Source of the DNA: an uncultured Chlamydiae bacterium
Lineage (GTDB): Bacteria; Chlamydiota; Chlamydiia; Chlamydiales; 2-12-FULL-49-11
Assembly: GCA_937996705.1 (NCBI GenBank)
Contig: CALKUQ010000018.1
Coordinates: forward strand, 1-64,000
Reading direction: 5' to 3'
DNA: 64,000 bases
The translations under genes were made by a program, and so were the position numbers. Shown here piece after piece: positions 8,717 through 16,766 of the stretch. Every line of letters starts with the position of its first letter. Position 1 is the first letter of the stretch. The notes under the pieces are model-generated. The model searched no databases, had not been told where the DNA came from, and worked only from the letters and a program-made list of their open reading frames with translations.

Positions 8717-8863
8717 CTAGAAATTAGAAGATGTGATATAATCATGGGGCGCTGAGACCTCTTGAAGAGAATCCCCCATAATGTAGTTTCGGTTCTGCCC
8801 GCTTGTACTACAAGAGGTAAATAAAAGATTTACGAGTAAAAACATTACTAACCATTTATTCAT
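8717..8863 (-). CDS. Tiny predicted lipoprotein
   Basis: A 48-codon frame. The N-terminus is a lipoprotein signal peptide: MNKWLVMFLLVNLL, then the lipobox FTSC at residues 15-18, followed by a short polar tail rich in Ser and Asn. The start codon lies six bases from the divergent cysJ start. AGG and GGG stand 10-18 bases upstream, a poor ribosome-binding signal. The lipobox is textbook and hard to explain by chance in AT-rich DNA, but at this length a spurious frame is possible. Confidence 0.5.
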   Translation of the reverse strand: MNKWLVMFLLVNLLFTSCSTSGQNRNYIMGDSLQEVSAPHDYITSSNF

Positions 8864-8869
8864 AGATAT

Positions 8870-10024
8870 ATGACCCTACCTTTTGAATCTGAAAAAATAA
8901 AGCCCAAATTTGATCGACTTAATCCGTATAGTGCACCCATGGTGGAATGCAGACGTTTAACCAAAATCGGCTCCTCTAAAGAGATTTTGCATGTTGTATG
9001 TGATTTAAGCAACTCTGATATTATTTATGAAGCAGGATCGAGTTTTGCAATTTTGCCAGAAAATGGCGATCTCTATGTAAATGAAGTGATTAAGCCTCTC
9101 GGAACCCCTTATAAAAATTTTTTAGTCCTCTTAAAAACTGGAAGTCAGGTCACTTTTGGTGAATTTTTGAAAAAGCATGCCAATCTCTCTCAAGTAACTT
9201 CGAGACACTTTCAACTTATTCAAAAGCATCACCCAAGCAACCTAATAGCAGAACTCTTAGAGGATATGATACAACTAAAAGAGTATTGCGTGAAAAATAA
9301 TCTAGCGACTTTTTTAAACGACTTTTGGCACCCCTCTATCCCTCTACAAGAGCTAGTAGACTCAATCTCTCCGATGATGCCCAGATACTACTCTGTCGCC
9401 TCTTCGATGAGAATGGTTGGAGATTTTGCCCATTTTATGGTTGCCTGTTTTTCTTATATCGATGCAGGCAGAGAAAAAGAGAGCATTACAGCAAGTTACT
9501 TAAAAACTATTCCGATTGGGACGCCGATTCGAATCTTTTTACAACACAATCACAATTTCACCCTTCCCCAAGATCCTAATTCCTCTATTATTATGATTGG
9601 CCCTGGAACTGGACTTGCCTCCCTTAGAGGCTTTTTACAAGAGAGACGGGCTATTAACTCCCCTGGAGAAAATTGGCTCTTCACTGGAGACAGAGAGAGA
9701 GCTTTCGATTTCCACTACGAAGAAGAGCTTGTAAGCTATTCCCAATCTGGTTTTTTGAAACTCGATGTTGCATTTTCAAGAGACTCTTCTGAAAAAATCT
9801 ACGTACAAAATCTGATGCTGAAGGAAAAAAGAGAGCTTTGGAATTGGATTACACATAAACATGCCTACATCTATATTTGCGGGGATGCTAAGCACATGGC
9901 AAAGGATGTACAAAAAACCCTCCACCTCATCGCTGAGAGTGAAGGGCTTTTAACTCCTGAAGAATCAAAATTGTTTTTTAAACAGATGCGGCACGAACAT
10001 CGCCTTCTTCTGGACGTCTACTAA
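8870..10024 (+). CDS. cysJ: Sulfite-reductase-flavoprotein-like FAD/NADPH reductase
   Basis: The 384 residues form the ferredoxin-reductase-type module of CysJ/P450-reductase proteins without the N-terminal flavodoxin domain. Visible are the FAD-binding PRYYSVASS motif (about residue 170), the nucleotide-binding GPGTGLASLRGFLQERR (about 244-260), and YICGDAKHMAKDVQ near the C-terminus. Chlamydiae carry a gene annotated cysJ next to ispF, as here, although they lack a sulfate assimilation pathway; the electron acceptor is unknown. No strong ribosome-binding site precedes the chosen start. A later Met (residue 24) is a possible alternative. Confidence 0.85.
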   Translation: MTLPFESEKIKPKFDRLNPYSAPMVECRRLTKIGSSKEILHVVCDLSNSDIIYEAGSSFAILPENGDLYVNEVIKPLGTPYKNFLVLLKTGSQVTFGEFLKKHANLSQVTSRHFQLIQKHHPSNLIAELLEDMIQLKEYCVKNNLATFLNDFWHPSIPLQELVDSISPMMPRYYSVASSMRMVGDFAHFMVACFSYIDAGREKESITASYLKTIPIGTPIRIFLQHNHNFTLPQDPNSSIIMIGPGTGLASLRGFLQERRAINSPGENWLFTGDRERAFDFHYEEELVSYSQSGFLKLDVAFSRDSSEKIYVQNLMLKEKRELWNWITHKHAYIYICGDAKHMAKDVQKTLHLIAESEGLLTPEESKLFFKQMRHEHRLLLDVY

Positions 10025-10412
10025 GAAGTAATTCAACCAGTTCTCTTAATTTTGCATTCTCCCTTTCAAGCTTTGTATTTACAGCGGTAACCCCTCTAAG
10101 CCCGCTCCTAAGATCTGCATTTACCTCTCTAAGCTCTGCATTTACCTCTCTAAGCTCTGCAATCTCTTTTTTTGATTGCTGATTTGTTACCTGTAAATCT
10201 GCGAATCTTTTATCAAAATCGCATTCCTCTAAGTCAGGTGGGGAGGATGGGCCACGCAATCTCCCGATTTCTGCAAAATCGCAGGGGGTTCCTGAGCTTA
10301 AACGTCTTTGCGCAACTGACGCAACTTTTCCAGGACTTCCAGCTCCCCCATGTGGCACTCTCCACTCTGGTACTGTTCCGCTAAAAGCGCCCGTAGGTCT
10401 TGATCCATCCAT
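9978..10412 (-). CDS. Lineage-specific coiled-coil protein
   Basis: Not recognised. 144 residues: a Gly/Pro/Arg/Ser-rich N-terminal half (1-60) and a coiled coil at about 75-130. The coil holds a heptad repeated almost exactly (AELREVN twice, then a variant), encoded by 21-bp tandem repeats at 10116-10157. GGGAGA precedes the ATG at good distance. It is 24 bases downstream of the similar small gene at 10437-10712, so the two probably form an operon. Its 3' end overlaps cysJ by 47 bases, tail to tail. Confidence 0.55.
   Translation of the reverse strand: MDGSRPTGAFSGTVPEWRVPHGGAGSPGKVASVAQRRLSSGTPCDFAEIGRLRGPSSPPDLEECDFDKRFADLQVTNQQSKKEIAELREVNAELREVNADLRSGLRGVTAVNTKLERENAKLRELVELLLSRRPEEGDVRAASV
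10116..10157. repeat. 21-bp tandem repeat, two copies
   Basis: Two identical 21-base units (10116-10136 and 10137-10157), with the start of a third unit after them. They encode a heptad of the coiled coil in the minus-strand gene at 9978-10412. The unit length of seven codons keeps frame and coil register. Confidence 0.85.
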
Positions 10413-10436
10413 AATGTATTCTCCCTTTTAATTTTA

Positions 10437-10712
10437 TTATTTTCTAATTTCCTCACTCTTGCGTTTTGCAAGCTCCGCTTCCAACTCTTTTATTCTTCTA
10501 ATTGCAAGGGCTAACTGACATTTTAACTGCGTGATCGTAGGACTGGAACTGCCTGCAGCAATTTCTGCCAATGTCGGCTTCCCAGAAAATCTCCGGTGAA
10601 CAACTACTTTGAAACGCGACTCCGTTCCAACCGCCAAAGAACCTATTTTTGCCGGCGCTACTCCTCTTGGCAAAACCTCTTCTGATCTTCTTAATTGCGC
10701 TACTCGATCCAT
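10437..10712 (-). CDS. Small lineage-specific protein with C-terminal coil
   Basis: Not recognised. 91 residues: a basic N-terminal part rich in Arg, Gly and Val, then a helical, charged C-terminus (QLKCQLALAIRRIKELEAEL) that looks like a short coiled coil. A GGGGGG run before the ATG may serve as ribosome-binding site. The architecture (basic low-complexity head, coil tail, start MD followed by Gly or Arg) resembles its downstream neighbour at 9978-10412. They may be diverged paralogs or partners. Confidence 0.5.
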   Translation of the reverse strand: MDRVAQLRRSEEVLPRGVAPAKIGSLAVGTESRFKVVVHRRFSGKPTLAEIAAGSSSPTITQLKCQLALAIRRIKELEAELAKRKSEEIRK

Positions 10713-10742
10713 AATCCCCCCTTTAATGAGAGGAGAGTCTAA

Positions 10743-11210
10743 CTAAATTATTGTTATCAAGCAAATACATTTTATACCGATTCCCCTCCCACAATCGTCA
10801 AGAGAATTACCCGAAGTACAAGTAATCCCTACTGAAGAAACATCGATTTCCAGGAGATGGGCAACATTTTTTCTTATCGCTTCGAATGAACTTTGCATTC
10901 GAGGTCTTTTTCCTTCCACAGCAATTGCAATGTGAGCAATTTTATAAGGACCTAACGTCTCTTTTGCATGGGTAAGATATGTTTGGCTATCCGTAATACC
11001 TTGTTTGCAGAGTTTGATTGCAATATCTCCCATAATATCTACATGAGTGACTGATGTGATTGCATTGCAAATCGCGTGATATACCACATCTCCATCAGAA
11101 TCAGCATCTAACCCGGGAGGATCGGGAAATGAAACGCCACCGATTACACAAACTTTTTCGCTCATTTCTGTTAGAAATTTATGGCTATCTTGTCCAATTC
11201 CCATTTTCAT
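10743..11210 (-). CDS. ispF: 2-C-methyl-D-erythritol 2,4-cyclodiphosphate synthase
   Basis: Fifth step of the MEP isoprenoid pathway: converts the CDP-methylerythritol phosphate to the cyclic diphosphate with CMP release. The 155 residues begin GIGQDSHKF, giving the Asp and His metal ligands, then HSDGD-type motif ADSDGDVVYHAICNAI and a CTSGNSLDDCGRGIG C-terminal motif like that of chlamydial homologs. Some segments (DIMGDIAIKLCKQG) are divergent from non-chlamydial IspF. It overlaps the 3' end of pepP by 26 bases and lies near cysJ as in Chlamydia. Confidence 0.9.
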   Translation of the reverse strand: MKMGIGQDSHKFLTEMSEKVCVIGGVSFPDPPGLDADSDGDVVYHAICNAITSVTHVDIMGDIAIKLCKQGITDSQTYLTHAKETLGPYKIAHIAIAVEGKRPRMQSSFEAIRKNVAHLLEIDVSSVGITCTSGNSLDDCGRGIGIKCICLITII

Positions 11211-11856
11211 AAAAATTCTCGTACCCCTCTTTTGTAATCACTATTGTATCTTCGTGCCTATAGCCAAAATTGCCAGAATCGTATAGTCCCGGTTCTATGG
11301 TGATGCACATTCCCGCTTGAAGAATTCGATCTTCACTTTTAACAAATGGGGGTTCATGAACCTCCTTTCCGATTCCATGCCCTAAATTATGTTTTCGGAA
11401 TTCAAACACTTTCATTTCCTGAAAAAAATCATCGACCATCTTTCCAATTTCTGCAAAATCAACTCCAGGCCTGCACATCTTTAAGGCTCTGCTATGGGCT
11501 TGCCTTACAATTGTTTCAAATCTAAAATCGGCTCTATCACCAAACAAAAATGTTCGGGTTACATCGCTACAATACCCCTTCCAAATAAGCCCTACATCCA
11601 AGAGAACTACATCCCCTTTTTTCAATTTCCGATCCCCTGGAATATGATGGGGTTCAGCAGAACTCTCCCCAAAGGCGATAATAGGGGGAAACGCCACCCC
11701 TGTTGCCCCTCTATTCAAAATAGATTCGATATATTTTTGAGCAATCTCTGCCTCACTCACCCCTTCCACTAGAATTTCTCGAATTTCACAAAGTGTCTCC
11801 CAATTTAAAGCGGCACTCTCTCTTAAACATCTGATTTCCCTCTCATTTTTTACCAA
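11185..11856 (-). CDS. pepP: Xaa-Pro aminopeptidase catalytic domain only
   Basis: M24 (pita-bread) metallopeptidase removing N-terminal residues before proline. The metal ligands are all present: two Asp in LLDVGLIWKGYCSDVTRT, His in GHGIGKEVHEPP, Glu in ITIEPGLY and Glu in RHEDTIVI. Only 223 residues remain: the creatinase N-domain of about 130 residues, usual in PepP, is missing, and mutL occupies the place where it would be. The likely start is TTG with GGAAGAG five bases before it. The first residues, NEREIRCLRESAAL, match the start of the catalytic domain. pepP beside mutL is the chlamydial order. It may be a methionine-aminopeptidase-sized functional enzyme. Confidence 0.85.
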   Translation of the reverse strand: MVKNEREIRCLRESAALNWETLCEIREILVEGVSEAEIAQKYIESILNRGATGVAFPPIIAFGESSAEPHHIPGDRKLKKGDVVLLDVGLIWKGYCSDVTRTFLFGDRADFRFETIVRQAHSRALKMCRPGVDFAEIGKMVDDFFQEMKVFEFRKHNLGHGIGKEVHEPPFVKSEDRILQAGMCITIEPGLYDSGNFGYRHEDTIVITKEGYENFYENGNWTR

Positions 11857-13498
11857 AGATCTCTTCCTTGTTAAATTTTACAAGAATAGGCTTTCCGTTA
11901 GGAGCGTAAAATGGATCAGCTAGTTGAAAGAGCTCTTTGATTAAATGCTTAACTTCCTGAGAATTATAAATTTTAGGTGGCCTAAAATTGAGAAGAATTT
12001 TACATACACTCTCGATTGTAAACTCTTTTCGAAATTCGACAAAGAGAAGATCCAGAATTTTTTTAAGCTGCGATGGGGAAAACAGAGGCGATAAGGCATC
12101 TATAGCAAACGTCTCTTTCCCAAAGGGACGGATAGCAATTCCGATTTTTTGAAGCAGGGGCTGATGCTTTTCAAGCATCTCCTCCTCAGCCTCAGAAACT
12201 TTAATAATTTCTGGAAAAAGCAGTTGCTCCATTTCGGCGTCACTTGTTCTGCTGATCATTCTATGAAACTGAATCTTTGCATCAAGCTTGGGCATGTCTA
12301 TCACAACCATGCTCTCTTCGGGAAACCAGGGGAGAGTTTGAGGGAATGATACAAATGCCATATCCTCATAAAAACCGATTATTTCGACCTCATTTTCTAC
12401 AAGAGTTGCCTGATACTCCCTCTTTGGCTCTAAAAACAGTGGGGGGGGAGGGGAAATATTTAGAGGGGGTGAGGAGATCGGCCTAGTTTCAATTTTAGGA
12501 TAGGTAGCCGGCTTAGGCGCTTCAAAAAAGGCCCGTTCAACAGCCTGTTTAATAAATTGCTCTATTTTCTCTTCTTCACAAAAGCGGACGAAAATTTTTT
12601 GGGGATGGACATTAACATCGAGGCGCTCTGGAGGTACTTCCATCCAAAGGACAAACAGTGGATACTCTTTTGTACCGATTCGAGTTCCAAATGCACTCTG
12701 TATTGCCCTTTCGACATGGCTAGAAACAACAGGCCTTTTATTGATTAAGAGATATTGAGCTAAACGGTTTGATCGTACATTTGATGGGGTACCAAGAATT
12801 CCAGAAATTTTATACCCCTCTCTCTCAAATAAAATGGGTTTAGTCTGCGCTAAAAATCCTTTACCTAAAACTTCCTCAATCCGTTTCTCTTTTTTTTCCG
12901 ATGTTTTTAAAACCTGTTTTTCGTGAGAAGTAAGAGTAAAAGAGACAGAAGGGTGGGCAAGAGCAACACGGATCAACATTTTGCTGATTTCGCTTAAGCT
13001 TTGAGGGGCAGATTTTTGAAATTTTTTTCTTGCAGGGACATTATAAAAAAGGGAAGCAACTTTGATAGTGGTCCCATGGGTTCTTGAAAACGGGTCTACT
13101 TTTAAAATTTTTCCTCCGTGACAAATCACCTTAGTTCCGACAGCTCCCCTTTCGGAAGTTTCGATTTCAAGCTTCGAAACAGCAGCTATCGAAGCGAGCG
13201 CCTCCCCTCGAAATCCCATACTTACTAAAGTGTTCAAATCTTCAAACTGAGAAATTTTCGAAGTGGCATGCCGCTCTAAGCATAAAATGGCATCGTCTTT
13301 TGCCATCCCACACCCATCATCAATCACTTCGATGGATAAATGCCCCCCTCCATGAACCTGTATTTGAATATTTGATGAACCAGCATCTATCGAATTTTCG
13401 ACAAGTTCTTTAATCAAGGAGGCGGGATTTTCAATAATTTCCCCAGCTGCAATTTGATTGATAGTCGATTCAGATAACACTCGTATTTTTGCTGGCAC
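11843..13498 (-). CDS. mutL: DNA mismatch repair protein MutL
   Basis: GHKL ATPase that couples mismatch recognition by MutS to strand removal. The N-terminal ATP-binding motifs are complete: NQIAAGEIIENPASLIKELVENSIDAG, DDGCGM, RGEALASIAAV and the GTTIKVASLFYNVPARKKF lid region. A Pro-rich linker (around residues 335-360) leads to a short C-terminal dimerisation domain. At 551 residues it is slightly short. It is transcribed with pepP and ispF. Only 29 bases separate its start from the divergent pepF. Confidence 0.95.
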   Translation of the reverse strand: MPAKIRVLSESTINQIAAGEIIENPASLIKELVENSIDAGSSNIQIQVHGGGHLSIEVIDDGCGMAKDDAILCLERHATSKISQFEDLNTLVSMGFRGEALASIAAVSKLEIETSERGAVGTKVICHGGKILKVDPFSRTHGTTIKVASLFYNVPARKKFQKSAPQSLSEISKMLIRVALAHPSVSFTLTSHEKQVLKTSEKKEKRIEEVLGKGFLAQTKPILFEREGYKISGILGTPSNVRSNRLAQYLLINKRPVVSSHVERAIQSAFGTRIGTKEYPLFVLWMEVPPERLDVNVHPQKIFVRFCEEEKIEQFIKQAVERAFFEAPKPATYPKIETRPISSPPLNISPPPPLFLEPKREYQATLVENEVEIIGFYEDMAFVSFPQTLPWFPEESMVVIDMPKLDAKIQFHRMISRTSDAEMEQLLFPEIIKVSEAEEEMLEKHQPLLQKIGIAIRPFGKETFAIDALSPLFSPSQLKKILDLLFVEFRKEFTIESVCKILLNFRPPKIYNSQEVKHLIKELFQLADPFYAPNGKPILVKFNKEEIFGKK

Positions 13499-13527
13499 TT
13501 TAACAAACCTTCGGCTACATTTTACCT

Positions 13528-15246
13528 ATGGACTATAAACAAACCTGGAATCTCGATCAAGTTCTTCATGGGTCGGGCTCAAACTACGAAGCTATTGAAA
13601 AAAATTTAGACTCTCTTTTGGAGAGAATGGAAAAGCTTCCTCTAAATCTTTCTACTATTTTTAAGCCTTTTCAAGAGTTATCCCAAGAAGTCCATGAAGC
13701 GGGATCCTTAATTGCCTGTCTCACCTCTATAGATGTCTCTGACCAAATGGCAACGCAGGCAGAGGCTAAATACAACACCGTTGCAGCTAGCCTAGAAAGT
13801 GTATCTCAAAAAATTGAAAACCTCCTTGCCGAAATTTCCGAAACGGAGTTTGAGGGACTCTTACAAAATCAAAGAGAGATCTCCTTTGCACTCATCGAAA
13901 AACGCAACCTTGCAAAAGCGAAAATGAATCTTGAGAAAGAGCTCCTTGTCACAAACCTATCTATTTCAGGACATACAGCTTACACAACTCTTTACTACTC
14001 ATTTATAGGAAACATTTCTTTCCCTATGGAGAAAGAACTCTTAAATCTCAGCAGACTAGAAAAGCTATTTTCCCATCCTGAGCGGGCCGTACGAGAAGAG
14101 GCTTTCGGAAGCATGGAGAGGGAGCTGGAGAAACATGAGGGGATTTTTGCCCAGATTCTAAATAATATTATAGATTTTAGATTAACCGTTTATGGGGAGC
14201 GCAAGTGGGGTGATTATTTACACGAAACCCTTTCAGATAATCGGATTCAGAAAACAACTTTAGAGACCATGTGGGATGTTGTTTCTAAAAACAAGGAGCC
14301 TCTAAAAAAATATTTGGCTCATAAAGCAAAACTTCTCGGGCTGAAAAAACTCTCTTGGTGCGACATTGATGCCCCCCTTGGATCAACAGATGAGGCAAAA
14401 ATTCCGTGGGAAGCAGGCTGTAAAAATATTATCACCCAATTCAACAAAGTCTCCCCAAAACTGGCTCAATTTGCCGAAATGGCTCTTAAAAACGGCTGGG
14501 TGGATGCTAAGGCTAACCCCAAAAAAAGGGCTGGGGGATTTTGCACGGGCACACCCCTTTTAAAAGAATCCCGAATTTTAATGACTTACACAGATACATT
14601 TGATAGTCAGAGCACTCTAGCTCATGAACTTGGACACGCCTATCACTCTTACGTTTTAAAAAACAAGCCCCCCCTTCTTCAAAATTACCCGATGAATATT
14701 GCTGAAGCGGCTTCCACAATGTGCGAAATGATTGTCTGCGACAGCGCCCTCAAAAGTGCAGTAACTCCGAGACAAAGACTCCTTCTGCTCGATGATAAAA
14801 TTAGCAGCTATTTAGCCTTTAATATGAATTTACACAGCAGATTCCTTTTCGACTGCGCTCTTCATGAAAAACGGAAAACAGGCTATCTAACCCCAAGCCA
14901 AATTTCTGAACTAATGGTTAACGCCCAAAAATTAGGTTATGCAGACTCGTTAGAGGAGTATCTTCCCCATTTTTGGTGTTACAAAATGCATTTTTATTTC
15001 ACCGATGTTACTTTTTATAATTGGCCCTATACATTCGGATATCTTTTCAGCTTAGGAACCTATAACATCCTTATGCAAGGTGATTTTGAAAATCGGTACA
15101 TAGCACTTCTTGAAGATAGTGGAAGTATGAACCTAGAAGATCTCGCTAAAAAACACCTAGGCGTTGACCTTCAAAAACCTGAATTTTGGCAAGGAGCTAT
15201 TGACCTTCTTAATGCTAATATCAAGGAATTCCTAGAACTTTCTTGA
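13528..15246 (+). CDS. pepF: Oligoendopeptidase F-type zinc peptidase
   Basis: M3B metallopeptidase degrading short peptides in the cytoplasm. 572 residues with the zinc motif LAHELGHAYHSY at about 366-377, and the third ligand region downstream at NIAEAASTMCEMIV. No signal peptide is present. The N-terminal helical PepF domain is present in full. A homolog is annotated in Chlamydia, but not next to mutL as far as I recall. There is no clear ribosome-binding site before the chosen ATG. Confidence 0.92.
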   Translation: MDYKQTWNLDQVLHGSGSNYEAIEKNLDSLLERMEKLPLNLSTIFKPFQELSQEVHEAGSLIACLTSIDVSDQMATQAEAKYNTVAASLESVSQKIENLLAEISETEFEGLLQNQREISFALIEKRNLAKAKMNLEKELLVTNLSISGHTAYTTLYYSFIGNISFPMEKELLNLSRLEKLFSHPERAVREEAFGSMERELEKHEGIFAQILNNIIDFRLTVYGERKWGDYLHETLSDNRIQKTTLETMWDVVSKNKEPLKKYLAHKAKLLGLKKLSWCDIDAPLGSTDEAKIPWEAGCKNIITQFNKVSPKLAQFAEMALKNGWVDAKANPKKRAGGFCTGTPLLKESRILMTYTDTFDSQSTLAHELGHAYHSYVLKNKPPLLQNYPMNIAEAASTMCEMIVCDSALKSAVTPRQRLLLLDDKISSYLAFNMNLHSRFLFDCALHEKRKTGYLTPSQISELMVNAQKLGYADSLEEYLPHFWCYKMHFYFTDVTFYNWPYTFGYLFSLGTYNILMQGDFENRYIALLEDSGSMNLEDLAKKHLGVDLQKPEFWQGAIDLLNANIKEFLELS

Positions 15247-15277
15247 AAAAGATTCAGAATTAGCTTATGTTAAAATT

Positions 15278-16114
15278 ATGAGATTATTGTCGACTTTACT
15301 TACACTTGCAGCACTTGGCTATGGAGGGTATTGGGTAAATACAAATCACCCCGAAGTTAAGGGAAAAGTGCTTGATTATATTAATAATGGAAATTTTCAT
15401 ACTCTCGAAGCAAGATTCACCGCTCAACAGATTATGGAAATGAATCGTAAAACTCTTTTAAAAGACGATCGACATAAATTTTTAGAACCTACAATGAAAT
15501 TTTCCCCCTATCTTTTGATGGAAGTGAAATACACTAACCATGAAAATCAGACAGGAGAAGGATTGATTTTATGGGATTTACTCGATGGAGAGATGGTTTT
15601 AAACACAAATCACTGGGAAAAGACCCACGGGTTTGCCGACTGCATCAATTCTTATGTGGAAAAAAATGAGTTTCGAGTGATTCGAACTCTAGCGGAACGG
15701 GGGGGGACCCTGGACCGGGAGACTCTTTTAAAGGCTCTTCAAGTAGAAAATGACATCCTCGGAAATTGGCTTGAAACCTGTCGGAGAAAAAAAATTGTTG
15801 TCCAATCAGGCTCTCAGTACCGACTTCATTTGCAAAAACCGCGCTTAGCAGTAAAGCCCGAGACATTTGTAGACGATAGGTTAGTTACAAAATCGTGCAA
15901 CTCTGCTGAGCGACTCTCAAAACGTTTTTCACACACACAGATTCGCAGAATTACAGAAGCTGCTTTTGGGCAAGATTTTGCAGTGAGAAACACTCTGGCT
16001 GTTTATTTACCTATCTACTGCATTACTATTCAAAACCCTGATGGTTCCGTACATACTTCATATTGGAACGCCCTTAACGGACGTCCCTTACCATTTACTG
16101 CCCTTCTGGAGTAG
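15278..16114 (+). CDS. Membrane-anchored hypothetical protein with winged-helix-like region
   Basis: Not recognised with confidence; probably a conserved chlamydial protein. 278 residues: an N-terminal hydrophobic segment (1-22), then a soluble part. The middle (about 110-190, VIRTLAERGGTLDRETLLKA to KKIVVQSGSQYRLHL) has the spacing of a winged-helix fold. A C-terminal part ends in NPDGSVHTSYWNALNGRPLPF. It begins 31 bases after pepF in the same direction. The last 20 bases overlap the minus-strand gene at 16095-16574. Confidence 0.65.
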   Translation: MRLLSTLLTLAALGYGGYWVNTNHPEVKGKVLDYINNGNFHTLEARFTAQQIMEMNRKTLLKDDRHKFLEPTMKFSPYLLMEVKYTNHENQTGEGLILWDLLDGEMVLNTNHWEKTHGFADCINSYVEKNEFRVIRTLAERGGTLDRETLLKALQVENDILGNWLETCRRKKIVVQSGSQYRLHLQKPRLAVKPETFVDDRLVTKSCNSAERLSKRFSHTQIRRITEAAFGQDFAVRNTLAVYLPIYCITIQNPDGSVHTSYWNALNGRPLPFTALLE

Positions 16115-16574
16115 AAGGCCTCTCCGCAAAAAACATTTTTTTTCTTGGCTCAAAAGAAGGCTCATCTTCTTCTACTACCCCTGCAGGTCTTTTACCCGCC
16201 GGAATTTTTTCCCATTCACCTGTATCATAATTATATAAATCGGTAAACCCTTTTATAGGGGCGCCAGGTGGAGCAGCAGGTGGTAATCGCATGACTCCCG
16301 CTGTCGCCAAATTGGCCACAGCCGTATCAACGGCAGGTGGTAATCGCATGACTCCCGCTGTCGCCAAATTGGCCACAGCCGTATCGAGGGCATCAGAGGT
16401 CCTTAGAAACGCTACCGGGGGCAAAGGGGCCGGTTCTGCCAAAACTAACCTTCCTACTAGATTTAAATCGGCGACCCTTCCCCTCAAATCTCTGCCTAGA
16501 GATGGAGGAGGCAACTCTAAAGGATCCCCTCTTAATAAGCTTCTAAAATCATCAGCATTTTTTACTCTATGCAT
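16095..16574 (-). CDS. Lineage-specific Pro-rich protein with duplicated 19-residue repeat
   Basis: Not recognised. 159 residues, Pro/Ala/Arg rich and without hydrophobic segments. A 19-residue unit (DTAVANLATAGVMRLPPAV) occurs twice in tandem at about 64-101, encoded by an exact 53-bp repeat. The C-terminus has FTDLYNYDTGEWEKIPAGK and a charged tail. GGAG six bases before the ATG supports translation. Its composition is more GC-rich than its neighbours. It overlaps the end of the 15278-16114 gene tail to tail. Confidence 0.55.
   Translation of the reverse strand: MHRVKNADDFRSLLRGDPLELPPPSLGRDLRGRVADLNLVGRLVLAEPAPLPPVAFLRTSDALDTAVANLATAGVMRLPPAVDTAVANLATAGVMRLPPAAPPGAPIKGFTDLYNYDTGEWEKIPAGKRPAGVVEEDEPSFEPRKKMFFAERPSTPEGQ
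16276..16385. repeat. Perfect 53-bp direct tandem repeat
   Basis: Copies at 16276-16328 and 16333-16385 appear identical, with a four-base spacer (period 57 bases, 19 codons). It lies within the minus-strand gene at 16095-16574 and keeps its frame. Identity of the copies points to a recent duplication or ongoing length variation. Confidence 0.9.
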
Positions 16575-16620
16575 CTTATCTCCTTTTTTTTCGAAAAGAT
16601 GCTACAATAAAAGAACTCTA

Positions 16621-16650
16621 TTGTATAGAAATATCAATTCGTTTTACAAT
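16621..16650 (+). promoter_or_regulatory. Promoter of tRNA-Ser
   Basis: TTGTAT (16621-16626), 18-base spacer, TACAAT (16645-16650). The tRNA begins 12 bases after the -10, so the predicted transcript starts within a few bases of the mature 5' end. This fits a sigma-66 promoter for a stable RNA. Confidence 0.55.
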
Positions 16651-16662
16651 CTTTAGGAAAAT

Positions 16663-16752
16663 GGAAAGATGGCTGAGCGGCTGAAGGCACATCCCTGCTA
16701 AGGATGCATACTCTATAAACGGGTATCGAGGGTTCAAATCCCTCTCTTTCCG
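16663..16752 (+). tRNA. tRNA-Ser(GCU)
   Basis: A 90-base class II tRNA. The acceptor stem GGAAAGA pairs with TCTTTCC (16745-16751), with discriminator G at 16752. The anticodon loop CTGCTAA gives anticodon GCU, reading AGC and AGU codons. There is a long variable arm, and the T loop has GGTTCAAATCC. No CCA is encoded. The dnaB start codon lies 14 bases downstream, so the 3' end must be cut from a longer transcript if the two are cotranscribed. Confidence 0.97.
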
Positions 16753-16766
16753 AACTTTCGGGATCT

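Noticed and set aside
8870..10024. cysJ as proof of sulfate assimilation
   Set aside because: The flavodoxin domain is missing and no other cys genes are seen; chlamydiae carry this reductase without the pathway.
16276..16385. Repeats with short spacer resembling a CRISPR unit
   Set aside because: Only two copies, a four-base spacer and coding periodicity of 19 codons; no cas genes in the window.
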